A stretch of DNA of 49,542 nt from Sphingomonadales bacterium Ga0077559 (GTDB taxonomy: Bacteria > Pseudomonadota > Alphaproteobacteria > Sphingomonadales > Sphingomonadaceae), in contig LNFK01000073.1 of assembly GCA_001464315.1 (NCBI GenBank), positions 1 through 49,542 on the forward strand, given 5' to 3'. The stretch's first letter is position 1, and each line of letters opens with the position of its first letter. Positions 8,124 to 15,790 of the stretch are shown in pieces. Made by a program: the position numbers and the translations under genes. Below the pieces are notes generated by a model, which worked only from the letters and a program-made list of their open reading frames with translations, did no database searches and was not told where the DNA came from.

Positions 8124-9380
8124 ATGGCAAAGATACAAACCCCGCAGCCCGTTCGCGGCACTCAGGATATGTTCGGTGAAACCGAGGAACGTTTCGCGTA
8201 TGTCGTGGCGACCTTTGAACGCGTGCGGCGGCTTTATGGCTTCAAGGGCCTGCAACTTCCGGTGATCGAACCGACGGCGGTGTTCTCGCGTTCGCTCGGT
8301 GAGGCGACCGATGTCGTGTCGAAGGAAATGTACACGTTCGAGGATCGCGGCGGGGATTCGATTTCGTTGCGGCCCGAATTTACCGCCGGGGTTGCGCGTG
8401 CGTATCTCACCAATGGCTGGCAACAATATGCGCCGATGAAGCTCTCGGTGCATGGGCCATTGTTCCGCTACGAACGCCCGCAAAAGGGCCGCTATCGCCA
8501 ATTCCATCAGATCGATGCCGAGATTATCGGCGCGGCTGAGCCAGTGGCAGATGTCGAATTGCTGGGGATGGCAGACCAGTTGCTGAAGGAGCTAGGTATC
8601 AATAAGGGCGTGACGTTGCAGCTCAATACGCTGGGCGACACACAAAGCCGCGATGCTTGGCGCGCGGCATTGATTGCCTATTTCAACGACCATAAGGTTG
8701 GCTTGTCGGAAGACAGCTTGGCACGGCTGGAAAAAAACCCGCTGCGCATTCTCGACAGCAAAGACCCCAAAGACCGCCCCATCGCCGACGCCGCGCCAGC
8801 GATAGACGACTATCTGTCGGGCGAAGCGCAGGATTTCTTCGGCGCGGTGACCAGCGGGCTGGATGCAGCAGGCGTCACGTGGGAACGCAATGCGCGCCTC
8901 GTGCGCGGCCTCGATTACTACCGCCACACCGCGTTCGAATTCGTCACCGACCGTCTGGGCGCGCAAGGGACTGTTCTCGGCGGCGGGCGCTATGATGGGC
9001 TGATCGAGAATTTGGGCGGACCAGCAACGCCTGCGGTCGGTTGGGCTGCGGGCATTGAGCGGTTGGCAATGTTGGTAGATGTTTGGGAGAGTTTTCCTAT
9101 AGAGATAGCTGTCGTTGCAGAACACGAATTGCGAGTTGAAGAGGCGATCAAACTAGTTGTTAAATGCCGAAATGCCGGATTTAGATCAGAGCAATTTATT
9201 TCCGGAAGCCCTCGAAAAAGATTTGATAAGGCACGTAAATCAGAACCGGCTATCTTGGTTTCGTTTGATATTAGAGAAGGCAAGGAAACCAATACGTTTG
9301 CTTGGTTCGACAATGGATCAACTCGGATCGAAGAAGTGAAAGCGTTTCTTCAGCAGTTTGAGAACGAGTCAGGTTTCTAG
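8124..9380 (+). CDS. hisS: Histidyl-tRNA synthetase with atypical C-terminus
   Basis: Class II aminoacyl-tRNA synthetase of 418 residues that charges tRNA-His. The catalytic domain is standard: motif 1 region ([12 protein letters not shown]), motif 2 ([16 protein letters not shown]), the HisA motif ([14 protein letters not shown]) and motif 3 with GGGRYDGL and GIERLAML. The oddity is the anticodon-binding domain after about residue 318. DNA 9091-9375 falls to about 37-43% GC against 65% in 8881-8940, and the protein lacks the usual small-residue-rich HisRS ending. It keeps a plausible alpha/beta outline ([30 protein letters not shown]). The frame is unbroken and the TAG overlaps the prfA start codon by one base, so a frameshift does not explain the change; see the finding. 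The start at ATG 8124 has only a weak ribosome site. Confidence 0.95.
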   Translation: MAKIQTPQPVRGTQDMFGETEERFAYVVATFERVRRLYGFKGLQLPVIEPTAVFSRSLGEATDVVSKEMYTFEDRGGDSISLRPEFTAGVARAYLTNGWQQYAPMKLSVHGPLFRYERPQKGRYRQFHQIDAEIIGAAEPVADVELLGMADQLLKELGINKGVTLQLNTLGDTQSRDAWRAALIAYFNDHKVGLSEDSLARLEKNPLRILDSKDPKDRPIADAAPAIDDYLSGEAQDFFGAVTSGLDAAGVTWERNARLVRGLDYYRHTAFEFVTDRLGAQGTVLGGGRYDGLIENLGGPATPAVGWAAGIERLAMLVDVWESFPIEIAVVAEHELRVEEAIKLVVKCRNAGFRSEQFISGSPRKRFDKARKSEPAILVSFDIREGKETNTFAWFDNGSTRIEEVKAFLQQFENESGF

Positions 9381-10459
9381 TGGCCAAAATCTCCCCGCAA
9401 CGTATCGCGATGATTGAATCGCGTTTTGCTGAGCTTGAGGCGCGGATGGCTTCGGGGCAGTTGGAGGGCGATGCCTTTGTCACCGCTTCGAAAGAATATT
9501 CCGAGCTTGAGCCGGTTGCCAAGGCTGCGGCCAATGTCCGGCGGTTGCGCAAGGAAATCGAGACGCTTCAACATATGGTCAAGGACTCGGCTGACCCCGA
9601 CCTGCATGAAATGGCAGTCGAGGAGCTGGATGATGTCACGCACCAGCTTTCCGATGCCGAAACGAGCCTCGCCATTTCGCTTCTGCCAAAAGATGCCGCC
9701 GACGAACGCCCCGCAATGCTCGAAATCCGCGCTGGCACTGGCGGCGATGAGGCGGCTTTGTTCGCGGGCGACTTGTTTCGCATGTACGAACGCTATGCCG
9801 CAGGACAAGGGTGGAAGATCGAGCCGATTTCGATCAGCGCGTCCGATGTCGGCGGGTTCAAGGAAGTTGTCGCCTCGATCAAGGGCAATGGCGTGTTCGC
9901 CAAGCTGAAATATGAAAGCGGGGTCCACCGCGTCCAGCGCGTGCCGGTGACCGAAAGCGGCGGCCGCATCCACACCAGCGCGGCGACCGTCGCGGTGCTG
10001 CCCGAACCGACCGAAGTCGATATCAACATCGAGGCGCGCGATCTGAAAATCGACGTCTACCGCGCGTCTGGTGCTGGCGGGCAGCATGTCAACACCACCG
10101 ATTCGGCCGTCCGCATTACGCATTTACCGACCGGCATCGTCGTCACCTGCCAGGACGGGCGCAGCCAGCACAAGAACAAGGAACAGGCGATGCAGGTGCT
10201 GCGCGCTCGAATGTACGAAAAGGAACGCGAAGAGGCTCAAGGCGCCGAGGCCGAGGCGCGCAAGGCAATGGTGGGCAGCGGCGACCGGTCGGAGCGAATC
10301 CGCACCTATAATTTCCCGCAAGGCCGCGTGACCGACCACCGGATCAATTTGACGCTGCACAAGCTGCCCGAGATACTGGAGGGCGGCGGTCTGGGGGAAT
10401 TGGTCGATGCGCTGATTGCCGAGGATCAGGCCGAGCGGATGGCTGGGTTGGGGGAGTGA
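9380..10459 (+). CDS. prfA: Peptide chain release factor 1
   Basis: RF1 of 359 residues, which recognises UAA and UAG and releases the finished peptide at the ribosome. Visible features are the N-terminal helical domain, the stop-codon-reading PVT tripeptide (residues 189-191), the universal GAGGQHVN motif (GGQ at 233-235) and the [13 protein letters not shown] segment that follows. It uses a GTG start whose first base is the last base of the hisS stop (TAGTG), so translation is coupled to hisS. In many alphaproteobacteria prfA is followed by prmC, which methylates the GGQ glutamine. Here the next genes lie convergently and belong to a sugar-sulfonate operon, so prmC is not beside it. Confidence 0.96.
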   Translation: MAKISPQRIAMIESRFAELEARMASGQLEGDAFVTASKEYSELEPVAKAAANVRRLRKEIETLQHMVKDSADPDLHEMAVEELDDVTHQLSDAETSLAISLLPKDAADERPAMLEIRAGTGGDEAALFAGDLFRMYERYAAGQGWKIEPISISASDVGGFKEVVASIKGNGVFAKLKYESGVHRVQRVPVTESGGRIHTSAATVAVLPEPTEVDINIEARDLKIDVYRASGAGGQHVNTTDSAVRITHLPTGIVVTCQDGRSQHKNKEQAMQVLRARMYEKEREEAQGAEAEARKAMVGSGDRSERIRTYNFPQGRVTDHRINLTLHKLPEILEGGGLGELVDALIAEDQAERMAGLGE

Positions 10460-10466
10460 GTCTTTT

Positions 10467-10573
10467 CTCCCCTCCCGTGAACGGGAGGGGTCGGGGGTGG
10501 GGCGAGCCGAAGGCGAGCATTTGACGTCTAGGGTGGGACTGCCCACAACTAACCCCTCCCGCCTGCGGGAGAA
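10467..10573. repeat. Inverted pair of GC-rich palindromes (REPIN-like)
   Basis: Two related palindromic units face each other in the gap between the convergent prfA and monooxygenase genes. The first (10469-10490) is a perfect 10-bp stem, CCCCTCCCGT / ACGGGAGGGG. The second (10556-10571) has a 7-bp stem, CTCCCGC / GCGGGAG. Read from opposite strands, the 19-base segments starting GGGAGGGGT match at 15 of 19 positions, so the pair also forms one large hairpin. This is the architecture of REP doublets (REPINs). It may also end transcription from both sides. Confidence 0.65.
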
Positions 10574-10586
10574 GAACTACGTCGGC

Positions 10587-11651
10587 CTAAACCTCCAAAC
10601 GCCCATGCTGCAGCTTCGGCAGCACATAGCGTGCAAACATATCGCATTCGTTGATGTGCGGATAACCAGATAGAATGAACGCCTCAATTCCCACCGCACG
10701 ATAGGCGTTGATTTTCGCCAGAACCTGATCTGGGTCGCCGACAATCGCCGCGCCGCAGCCTGACCGCGCACGCCCGATTCCGGTCCAAAGATTGTCCTCC
10801 AGATACCCGTCATTCGCCGCCGCCTGCTCGCGAAGTTCGGCCTGATGCGCCACGCCGAAGGTTTGTGTGTCGAGGCTTTTGTTGCGGATGGCTTCACCCT
10901 GCGCGGCATCAAGTTTCGACAGCAGCCGGTCAGCATAAGCCCGCGCCTCGGCCTCGGTTTCGCGGACGATGACATGCGCGCGGAAGCCGTATTTGAGGGT
11001 TCGTCCGAATTTAGCAGCGCGTGCCGTCATATCTTCGACAAGGTCCTTCGCGCCTTGCACCGTTTCGGGCCACATCAGGTAGACATCGCAACCCTCGGCA
11101 GCGGCCTCCTTGGCGGCTGGCGACAGCCCGCCGAAATAGAGCGGCGGGCATTTGCCGCTGACCGTCTTCATGCGCGGCGGGTCGAGATCGATTTTATAAT
11201 GTTCGCCGTTAATCGACAGATGCTCGCCGTTCAGCAGGGTCTTCAAAATCTGCATCGCCTCGACCGTTCGGCGATAGCGTGGTTCACTGTCCATCTTGTC
11301 ACCGGGCAGGTCTGACGAGATGATATTCACATTCAATCGCCCGCCCGAAATCTGGTCAAGCGTCGCGATCTGCCGCGCGAGTTGTGGCGGCCAGCTCTCG
11401 CCAACGCGGACCGCCATGAGCAATTTGATACGGCTGGTCAGCGCAGCAATCGCGCTGGCAAAGGCAGTGGTGTCGAGACCTAGCGCGTAGCCCGAGGGCA
11501 GCAGTATATTATCGAACCCGCCCTTTTCTGCGGCCAGCACGATATTGCGGCAGTGCTCCCAGCTTGAGGCAAGCATCGGGTCTGGAACGCCCAGAAATTC
11601 ATAATCATCGTCGCATAAGGCGGAAAACCAGCTGACTTCGACGGGTTTCAT
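10587..11651 (-). CDS. smoC: FMNH2-dependent sulfonate monooxygenase (SsuD/SmoC type)
   Basis: Luciferase-like monooxygenase of 354 residues, close to SsuD. Residues known to form the SsuD sulfonate/flavin site are present in order: W194, R224 and H226 (in FRAHVIVRE), R296 (RARSG) and the SGYPH motif with Y330 and H332. The Cys54 position of SsuD is Ala or Gly here. SsuD-type enzymes cleave C-S bonds with O2 and FMNH2, giving an aldehyde and sulfite. In the sulfo-SMO pathway SmoC does this to sulfoquinovose, yielding 6-dehydroglucose. Its ATG overlaps the stop of the aldo/keto reductase gene (ATGA), and it is the last gene of an operon that opens with a sulfoquinovosidase, which makes sulfoquinovose the likely substrate. 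No flavin reductase partner is in the operon. The alternative is a general alkanesulfonate monooxygenase. Confidence 0.82.
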   Translation of the reverse strand: MKPVEVSWFSALCDDDYEFLGVPDPMLASSWEHCRNIVLAAEKGGFDNILLPSGYALGLDTTAFASAIAALTSRIKLLMAVRVGESWPPQLARQIATLDQISGGRLNVNIISSDLPGDKMDSEPRYRRTVEAMQILKTLLNGEHLSINGEHYKIDLDPPRMKTVSGKCPPLYFGGLSPAAKEAAAEGCDVYLMWPETVQGAKDLVEDMTARAAKFGRTLKYGFRAHVIVRETEAEARAYADRLLSKLDAAQGEAIRNKSLDTQTFGVAHQAELREQAAANDGYLEDNLWTGIGRARSGCGAAIVGDPDQVLAKINAYRAVGIEAFILSGYPHINECDMFARYVLPKLQHGRLEV

Positions 11652-12518
11652 GGCAGGGGAACTCCTCGGGCAGCGACCAATACGCTATACCAGTCTGCGC
11701 GGGTCCATTGAATTTTGAAAGCATCGGCGGCTTCCGCGATGCGCGCCGGGTTTTGCGAGCCGACGATCGGGATTGGTCGCGCTGGATGGGCCATGATCCA
11801 GCTATAGGCGGCGGCAGTGCGCGATACGCCGTGGGCTGCTGCGACGCCCGAGAGCGCGGCGGCGACATTCTGCTCACGTTCGTTGGTCGGGGGCAAGCAC
11901 CGCCAAGTCCATCGCAATCGCCTGATCGAGCTCGCCATTTTCAATCGTGTCAATCCGAAGTGGCGAAAGTTCGGGCTGCGTCGATACAATCGGCACGCTA
12001 CTGAATTGCGCGAGTGTTGCGGTCTGTGCCTGCGTGAAGTTCGAAACCCCGAACGCGCGGATTTTACCGGCTTTGTGCGCGTCCTCGACCGTCCGCGCGA
12101 TTTCCTGCGGATGAGTCAAAATATCGGGTCGGTGAATTTGCCACAGGTCGATGCGGTCGGTCTGTAATCGGCCAAGGCTATCATCAATCGCCTTGGTCAG
12201 ATATTCCGCGCTGCTGTTGTACGGCGTCGGCGGAATAATCCCGCCCTTCGTCGCCAGCACCATCCGGTCGCGCAGTTCGGGCGCATCGGCAAATACTCGG
12301 CCGAGCAGCTCTTCCGCATTGCCAAAACCCTGTTCGCCAAAGCCGTAGATATCGGCGGTATCGAACAGGGTGATGCCTGCCTCGAATGCGGCATCAATCG
12401 CGGCGCGCGCGGCGGACATTTCAAGCCCGGCGAAGCGCCACATACCCCATGCAAGCGAAGAAATTTCGATGCCGCTTGTGCCCAGTTTGCGGGTCAGCGG
12501 CGGTTTGGGAAGTGTCAT
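11648..12518 (-). pseudogene. smoB: Aldo/keto reductase (SmoB-like), frameshifted
   Basis: Two frames together make one aldo/keto reductase related to YdhF and SmoB. The first (12518 to 11874) has the catalytic tetrad D53, Y58, K91 and H129 (FDTADIYG, ATKGG, QIHRPD). The second continues from about 11905 (PPTNEREQNV) to the end at 11648, with the NADPH-binding PIPIVGSQNPARI segment. The frames part near 11890-11900. The conserved A-W-S-P-L-G-G-G-R-L loop expected there is missing, so this looks like a small deletion of about 25 bases with frame change, not a simple one-base slip. In the sulfo-SMO pathway this enzyme reduces 6-dehydroglucose to glucose. The start overlaps the lacI-family stop (ATGA) and the stop overlaps the monooxygenase start. 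It is either inactivated or a sequence/assembly error. Confidence 0.8.
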
Positions 12519-13543
12519 GCTTTTTTGCTCTTTTGTAAGGGTGAATAAGGCGGAGCCACGGACTCGCGGCTGATGAGTTCGTGCGGCAGACGGCGATGCT
12601 CGATGCCGCCTTCGCCGAATAACAGGTCCGCGGCGGTCGATGCTAGGTCCCGGACAGGCTGGCGGATTGTGGTCAGCGGCGGCCAGACGACGCGGGCGAG
12701 CGTGGTGTCGTCGAAACCCGCGACCGAAAGCTGCTCGGGCACCTGCAAGCCGCGACGGTGCGCAACTGCGAGCACCCCCGACGCCATATCATCGTTCGAC
12801 GCAAATATGGCGGTCGGCGGAACTTTCAGCGCAAGAAATTTTTCGGTCGCCGCAACACCGCTCTCGAAATCGAACTGGCCGTCGGCGATCAAGTTAGGAT
12901 CGACTGAAATGCCAACGCGGCCCAGCGCGCGTTCGTACCCTGCTTGTCGCTCTGCACTGGCCATATGGTTGGGATGGCCTTTGATGAACGCAATCCGCCG
13001 ATGGCCGATATTGATAAGATGCGTCGTCATATCGTCGGCAGCCTGAGTATCGTCCATGAATACCGAAGACGTCAACGCATGGTTGGTCCCCGGCGAAATG
13101 CGGACGAATGGAATATTCATGGTCTCGAGGGCAGCCAATACTGGCGCGCAATCGGTGACCGGCGAGGACAATATCGCGCCATCGACATGCGTCTGCCGCA
13201 CCATACCGCGCACCTGCTCGCCGACATTGGGATCGGCGACATCAACCGGTTGGGCAATCAGGCGCATGCCCTCTTCATGGCAGCGATCCCAGCAGCCCTG
13301 CATGATTTGGTGCATATAATATGGGCTGTGATTGTCGTAGATGAGCGCCACTTGCCCTGATTTGGTGCCCGCCAATATTCGCGCCGCGATGCTGGGCGAA
13401 AAGCGCAGTTCGGCCATCGCAGCATCGACCTTCGCCTTGGTCGCGGCGCTGACGTAAGGATGGTTGTTGAGCACGCGGCTGACGGTTTTGACAGCGACGC
13501 CAGCAAGTTTGGCGACATCGCGGATGTTCGAGCGGTCTGGCAT
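12515..13543 (-). CDS. LacI-family regulator of the sulfoquinovose operon
   Basis: LacI/GalR-type repressor of 342 residues. An N-terminal helix-turn-helix (IRDVAKLAGVAVKTVSRVLNN, about residues 7-27) and hinge helix (SIAARILAG) are followed by a periplasmic-binding-protein-like effector domain (VALIYDNHSPYY, GHRRIAFIKG, AIFASNDDMASGVL, SVAGFDDT). The ATG at 13543 overlaps the sulfoquinovosidase stop (TGATG); a TTG one codon earlier is the other possible start. It lies inside the operon it probably controls, between the glycosidase and the reductase genes, all with 1-4 base overlaps. The likely effector is a sulfoquinovose-type sugar, and the likely operator is the dyad at 15618-15639 in the divergent promoter region. 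Effector and operator are both inferred. Confidence 0.88.
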   Translation of the reverse strand: MPDRSNIRDVAKLAGVAVKTVSRVLNNHPYVSAATKAKVDAAMAELRFSPSIAARILAGTKSGQVALIYDNHSPYYMHQIMQGCWDRCHEEGMRLIAQPVDVADPNVGEQVRGMVRQTHVDGAILSSPVTDCAPVLAALETMNIPFVRISPGTNHALTSSVFMDDTQAADDMTTHLINIGHRRIAFIKGHPNHMASAERQAGYERALGRVGISVDPNLIADGQFDFESGVAATEKFLALKVPPTAIFASNDDMASGVLAVAHRRGLQVPEQLSVAGFDDTTLARVVWPPLTTIRQPVRDLASTAADLLFGEGGIEHRRLPHELISRESVAPPYSPLQKSKKA

Positions 13544-15585
13544 CAAATACTGTCTCTTACGCTGACCAGGCCAGCAAACAGGCCGGCAAAATCACTGCCG
13601 TCGCGCCAGAACACCGGCGGCGAACCAATCGGCGCGTCGATCTTGTAGTGGCCAGATTCAAATTGCTCGCCTGTCCAACTATGGGTCCACTTACCATCGG
13701 GCAGATAGACTTCGCGGGCGACCGCGCCTTCTTCGATGACCGGAGCGACCATTAGGTCAGCCCCATACAGATACTGATCCTGAATAGTAAAAGTTTCGCG
13801 GTCGTCGGGATAATGCAGGAACAACGCTCGCTGCGTAGGCAAGCCCGTTGCGACCGCCTCATCACACAAATGTCGGACCCAAGGCGCAAGCGCGGCATGC
13901 ACGCGGCTCCACCTCACGAACCCGGCGAGCAGTTCGGTCGTCGAATCGATCTGCAGATTATCATCGGGCCTATTGCCCTCATGCGTGCGCATCACCGGCG
14001 TGAAAGCGCCAAGCTCGTACCAGCGGTGCATCAGTTCTTCGGTACGGATATTGCCATGCAGGCTGGTATAGCCGCCGACATCGCTATGGCTATAGGCGTT
14101 GCCAACGAGCCCTGCGGACAACGCGGCGGTGATGACAGTTCCGATGCCGTCGTGGCGCGAGAAATCGACCGATTGGTCGCCTGCCCATAGCAAAGGGCAA
14201 TATTGCTGCACGCCGGTAAACCCTGCCCGCATGAAGAACAAAGCATCCCCCGTCCGCCCGCGCGAGGCCACCGCGTCGGCATTGACCTTGGACCAATGCA
14301 CCGGCCAGCGGTTATGCTCCTCCATCGGGTCGCCATTGTGCAACCGCAAATCGACCGGAAGATATTCGCCGAAATCGGCCATCCATCCGTCGAGGCCGAA
14401 GTCGAGCATCTGCTTGCCGATAATTTCCTCGGAAAACCAAGCGGCAGCATTAGGGTTGGTGAAGTCCACAACACCTGCGTCAAACTCGCCGAAATCGACA
14501 GCATAAGGCTCGTCGCCATCGAGCTTCTGCGCCAGATAACCGAGCCGCGCCGCTTCGGCATATTGTGGGCCGTCGACCGCGACATAGGGATTCACATACC
14601 CAAGAAAACGGATCCCGCGTTCTTTCAATTCCGTAATCCGCGCCGGCAGATCGGGATAACGCTCCGCATTCCATTGCCAGTCCCAAAACAGCCTTCGTCC
14701 AAAACTGGTCTGGCGAATGCCCACCCAATCTTCGCACCATAGGCCCGAAACCGCAGCCCCGGCTGCGATGATCTTTTCAAGCCGCGCGAAACTGTTCGCG
14801 CCATCCTTCAAGCCAATGATTGCCCCGCCAATCGCCCAATCGGGCAAAGGCGGCTGTTTGCCCATCTTCGAGGATATTTGGCCGACCACAGCAGGGATGT
14901 TATCTGCTTTGGTCAGCTTGAAATGGACGTCCCCTTGCCATGCACTTACCCGGTGCCGCGAGGGATTGGAAAAATCGAGTACACAATAATGCGCGGTTTC
15001 GACATCAACGGCATAACCGCGTGACGAAAGGAATGTCGGCTGCGGATAATTGGTTGTCCAATAATCGCCGCCCGCGCCGGAGCCGTCAGCATTTACCTTG
15101 TCGGTCAGTGCCGAGCCCGGTTCACGTCCAACCCCCGGTTCGCTGGTCCAAATCGGAAAAGCGCGTCGGTTCAGCGCGAGATAGCTCATCTGTTCTCCGC
15201 CGCCCCAAATCACTTCGTCAGCTTCCGCGATAAAGTCGACGGTCAACCGATCATACTCGTCACCTTCCGGGCATCGGTCTGCGCTTAGCCAGCACGCCTG
15301 CTCGTTTACGAGAAGTTTCAGCAGCGGAAGACCGGACGGCTCGTCGGACAAAAATAGCTCACCATAACCATTTTCAGGTTCGACCCATTTGACAATGTGG
15401 CGCAACAGCCGCTCATCGCTCGGCACATCCTCATGCTTGAAATTGCCGCGCACCATGTTCACCGTCGGATTGCCCTTAGCAATCCGGAACGCAGGTGCAT
15501 CGACACGGTGACGCAGGATGACCCGGTCGCCAAGCAGCAGGTCGAACCCGTCATCCTTTGCTTCGAACCTTGCGGTCACGGCCAT
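13543..15585 (-). CDS. smoI: Sulfoquinovosidase (GH31, YihQ/SmoI type)
   Basis: GH31 glycosidase of 680 residues that aligns by eye along nearly its full length with E. coli YihQ. Residues known to define sulfoquinovosidases are all present: the sulfonate-binding Arg and Trp in the FGRRLFWDW segment (R298, W301; YihQ R301, W304), Tyr506 in HSDVGGYT (YihQ Y508), the nucleophile D404 in GWMADFGEYLP (YihQ D405) and the acid/base D470 in LWAGDQSVDF (YihQ D472). Ordinary alpha-glucosidases lack this sulfonate pocket. There is no signal peptide, so it acts in the cytoplasm on glycosides such as sulfoquinovosyl glycerol, releasing sulfoquinovose. It is the first gene of a four-gene overlapping operon and diverges from a TonB-dependent receptor. 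The start at ATG 15585 gives the same N-terminal layout as YihQ. Confidence 0.93.
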   Translation of the reverse strand: MAVTARFEAKDDGFDLLLGDRVILRHRVDAPAFRIAKGNPTVNMVRGNFKHEDVPSDERLLRHIVKWVEPENGYGELFLSDEPSGLPLLKLLVNEQACWLSADRCPEGDEYDRLTVDFIAEADEVIWGGGEQMSYLALNRRAFPIWTSEPGVGREPGSALTDKVNADGSGAGGDYWTTNYPQPTFLSSRGYAVDVETAHYCVLDFSNPSRHRVSAWQGDVHFKLTKADNIPAVVGQISSKMGKQPPLPDWAIGGAIIGLKDGANSFARLEKIIAAGAAVSGLWCEDWVGIRQTSFGRRLFWDWQWNAERYPDLPARITELKERGIRFLGYVNPYVAVDGPQYAEAARLGYLAQKLDGDEPYAVDFGEFDAGVVDFTNPNAAAWFSEEIIGKQMLDFGLDGWMADFGEYLPVDLRLHNGDPMEEHNRWPVHWSKVNADAVASRGRTGDALFFMRAGFTGVQQYCPLLWAGDQSVDFSRHDGIGTVITAALSAGLVGNAYSHSDVGGYTSLHGNIRTEELMHRWYELGAFTPVMRTHEGNRPDDNLQIDSTTELLAGFVRWSRVHAALAPWVRHLCDEAVATGLPTQRALFLHYPDDRETFTIQDQYLYGADLMVAPVIEEGAVAREVYLPDGKWTHSWTGEQFESGHYKIDAPIGSPPVFWRDGSDFAGLFAGLVSVRDSI

Positions 15586-15617
15586 CCTCTTCGACTGTTT
15601 CGTCGTTATTGCTCACG

Positions 15618-15639
15618 ACTATGGCATGATTGCCACAGT
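15618..15639. promoter_or_regulatory. Candidate LacI-family operator
   Basis: An imperfect 22-bp palindrome in the divergent control region, 33 bases upstream of the sulfoquinovosidase start. The core is TGGCA-TGAT-TGCCA, flanked by ACT and AGT, with 16 of 22 positions symmetric. Even-length dyads of this size are normal for LacI-family repressors, and the regulator gene is in the adjoining operon. Binding is inferred, not shown. Confidence 0.45.
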
Positions 15640-15660
15640 CCGCGCCTAATTGTTGTCGCT

Positions 15661-15681
15661 ATATGACACCGCTAGACATAT
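15661..15681. promoter_or_regulatory. Second inverted repeat in the divergent control region
   Basis: Arms ATATGAC and GACATAT (one mismatch to perfect symmetry) are separated by seven bases, centred on 15671. The repeat lies between the first dyad and the TonB-receptor gene, about 110 bases before its start, so it could be a second regulator site or simply AT-rich promoter DNA. It is weaker evidence than 15618-15639. Confidence 0.25.
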
Positions 15682-15790
15682 CAAGTCAGATTGGTTACAT
15701 CAACGACGATTAAGCCGACCCGCAATTGTATCTGGCACTAGAAACCCAGCGAAATTGCCTAAAACGGGCGGCAAATATGGGAGGCACAGG

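Noticed and set aside
9070-9380. hisS end as a frameshift artefact
   Set aside because: The frame stays open without a break, keeps an alpha/beta pattern and ends exactly at the prfA start codon, so a divergent domain is the better reading.
9377-10123. 248-codon frame antisense to prfA
   Set aside because: prfA is certain from its GGQ and PVT motifs; the antisense protein resembles nothing known to me.
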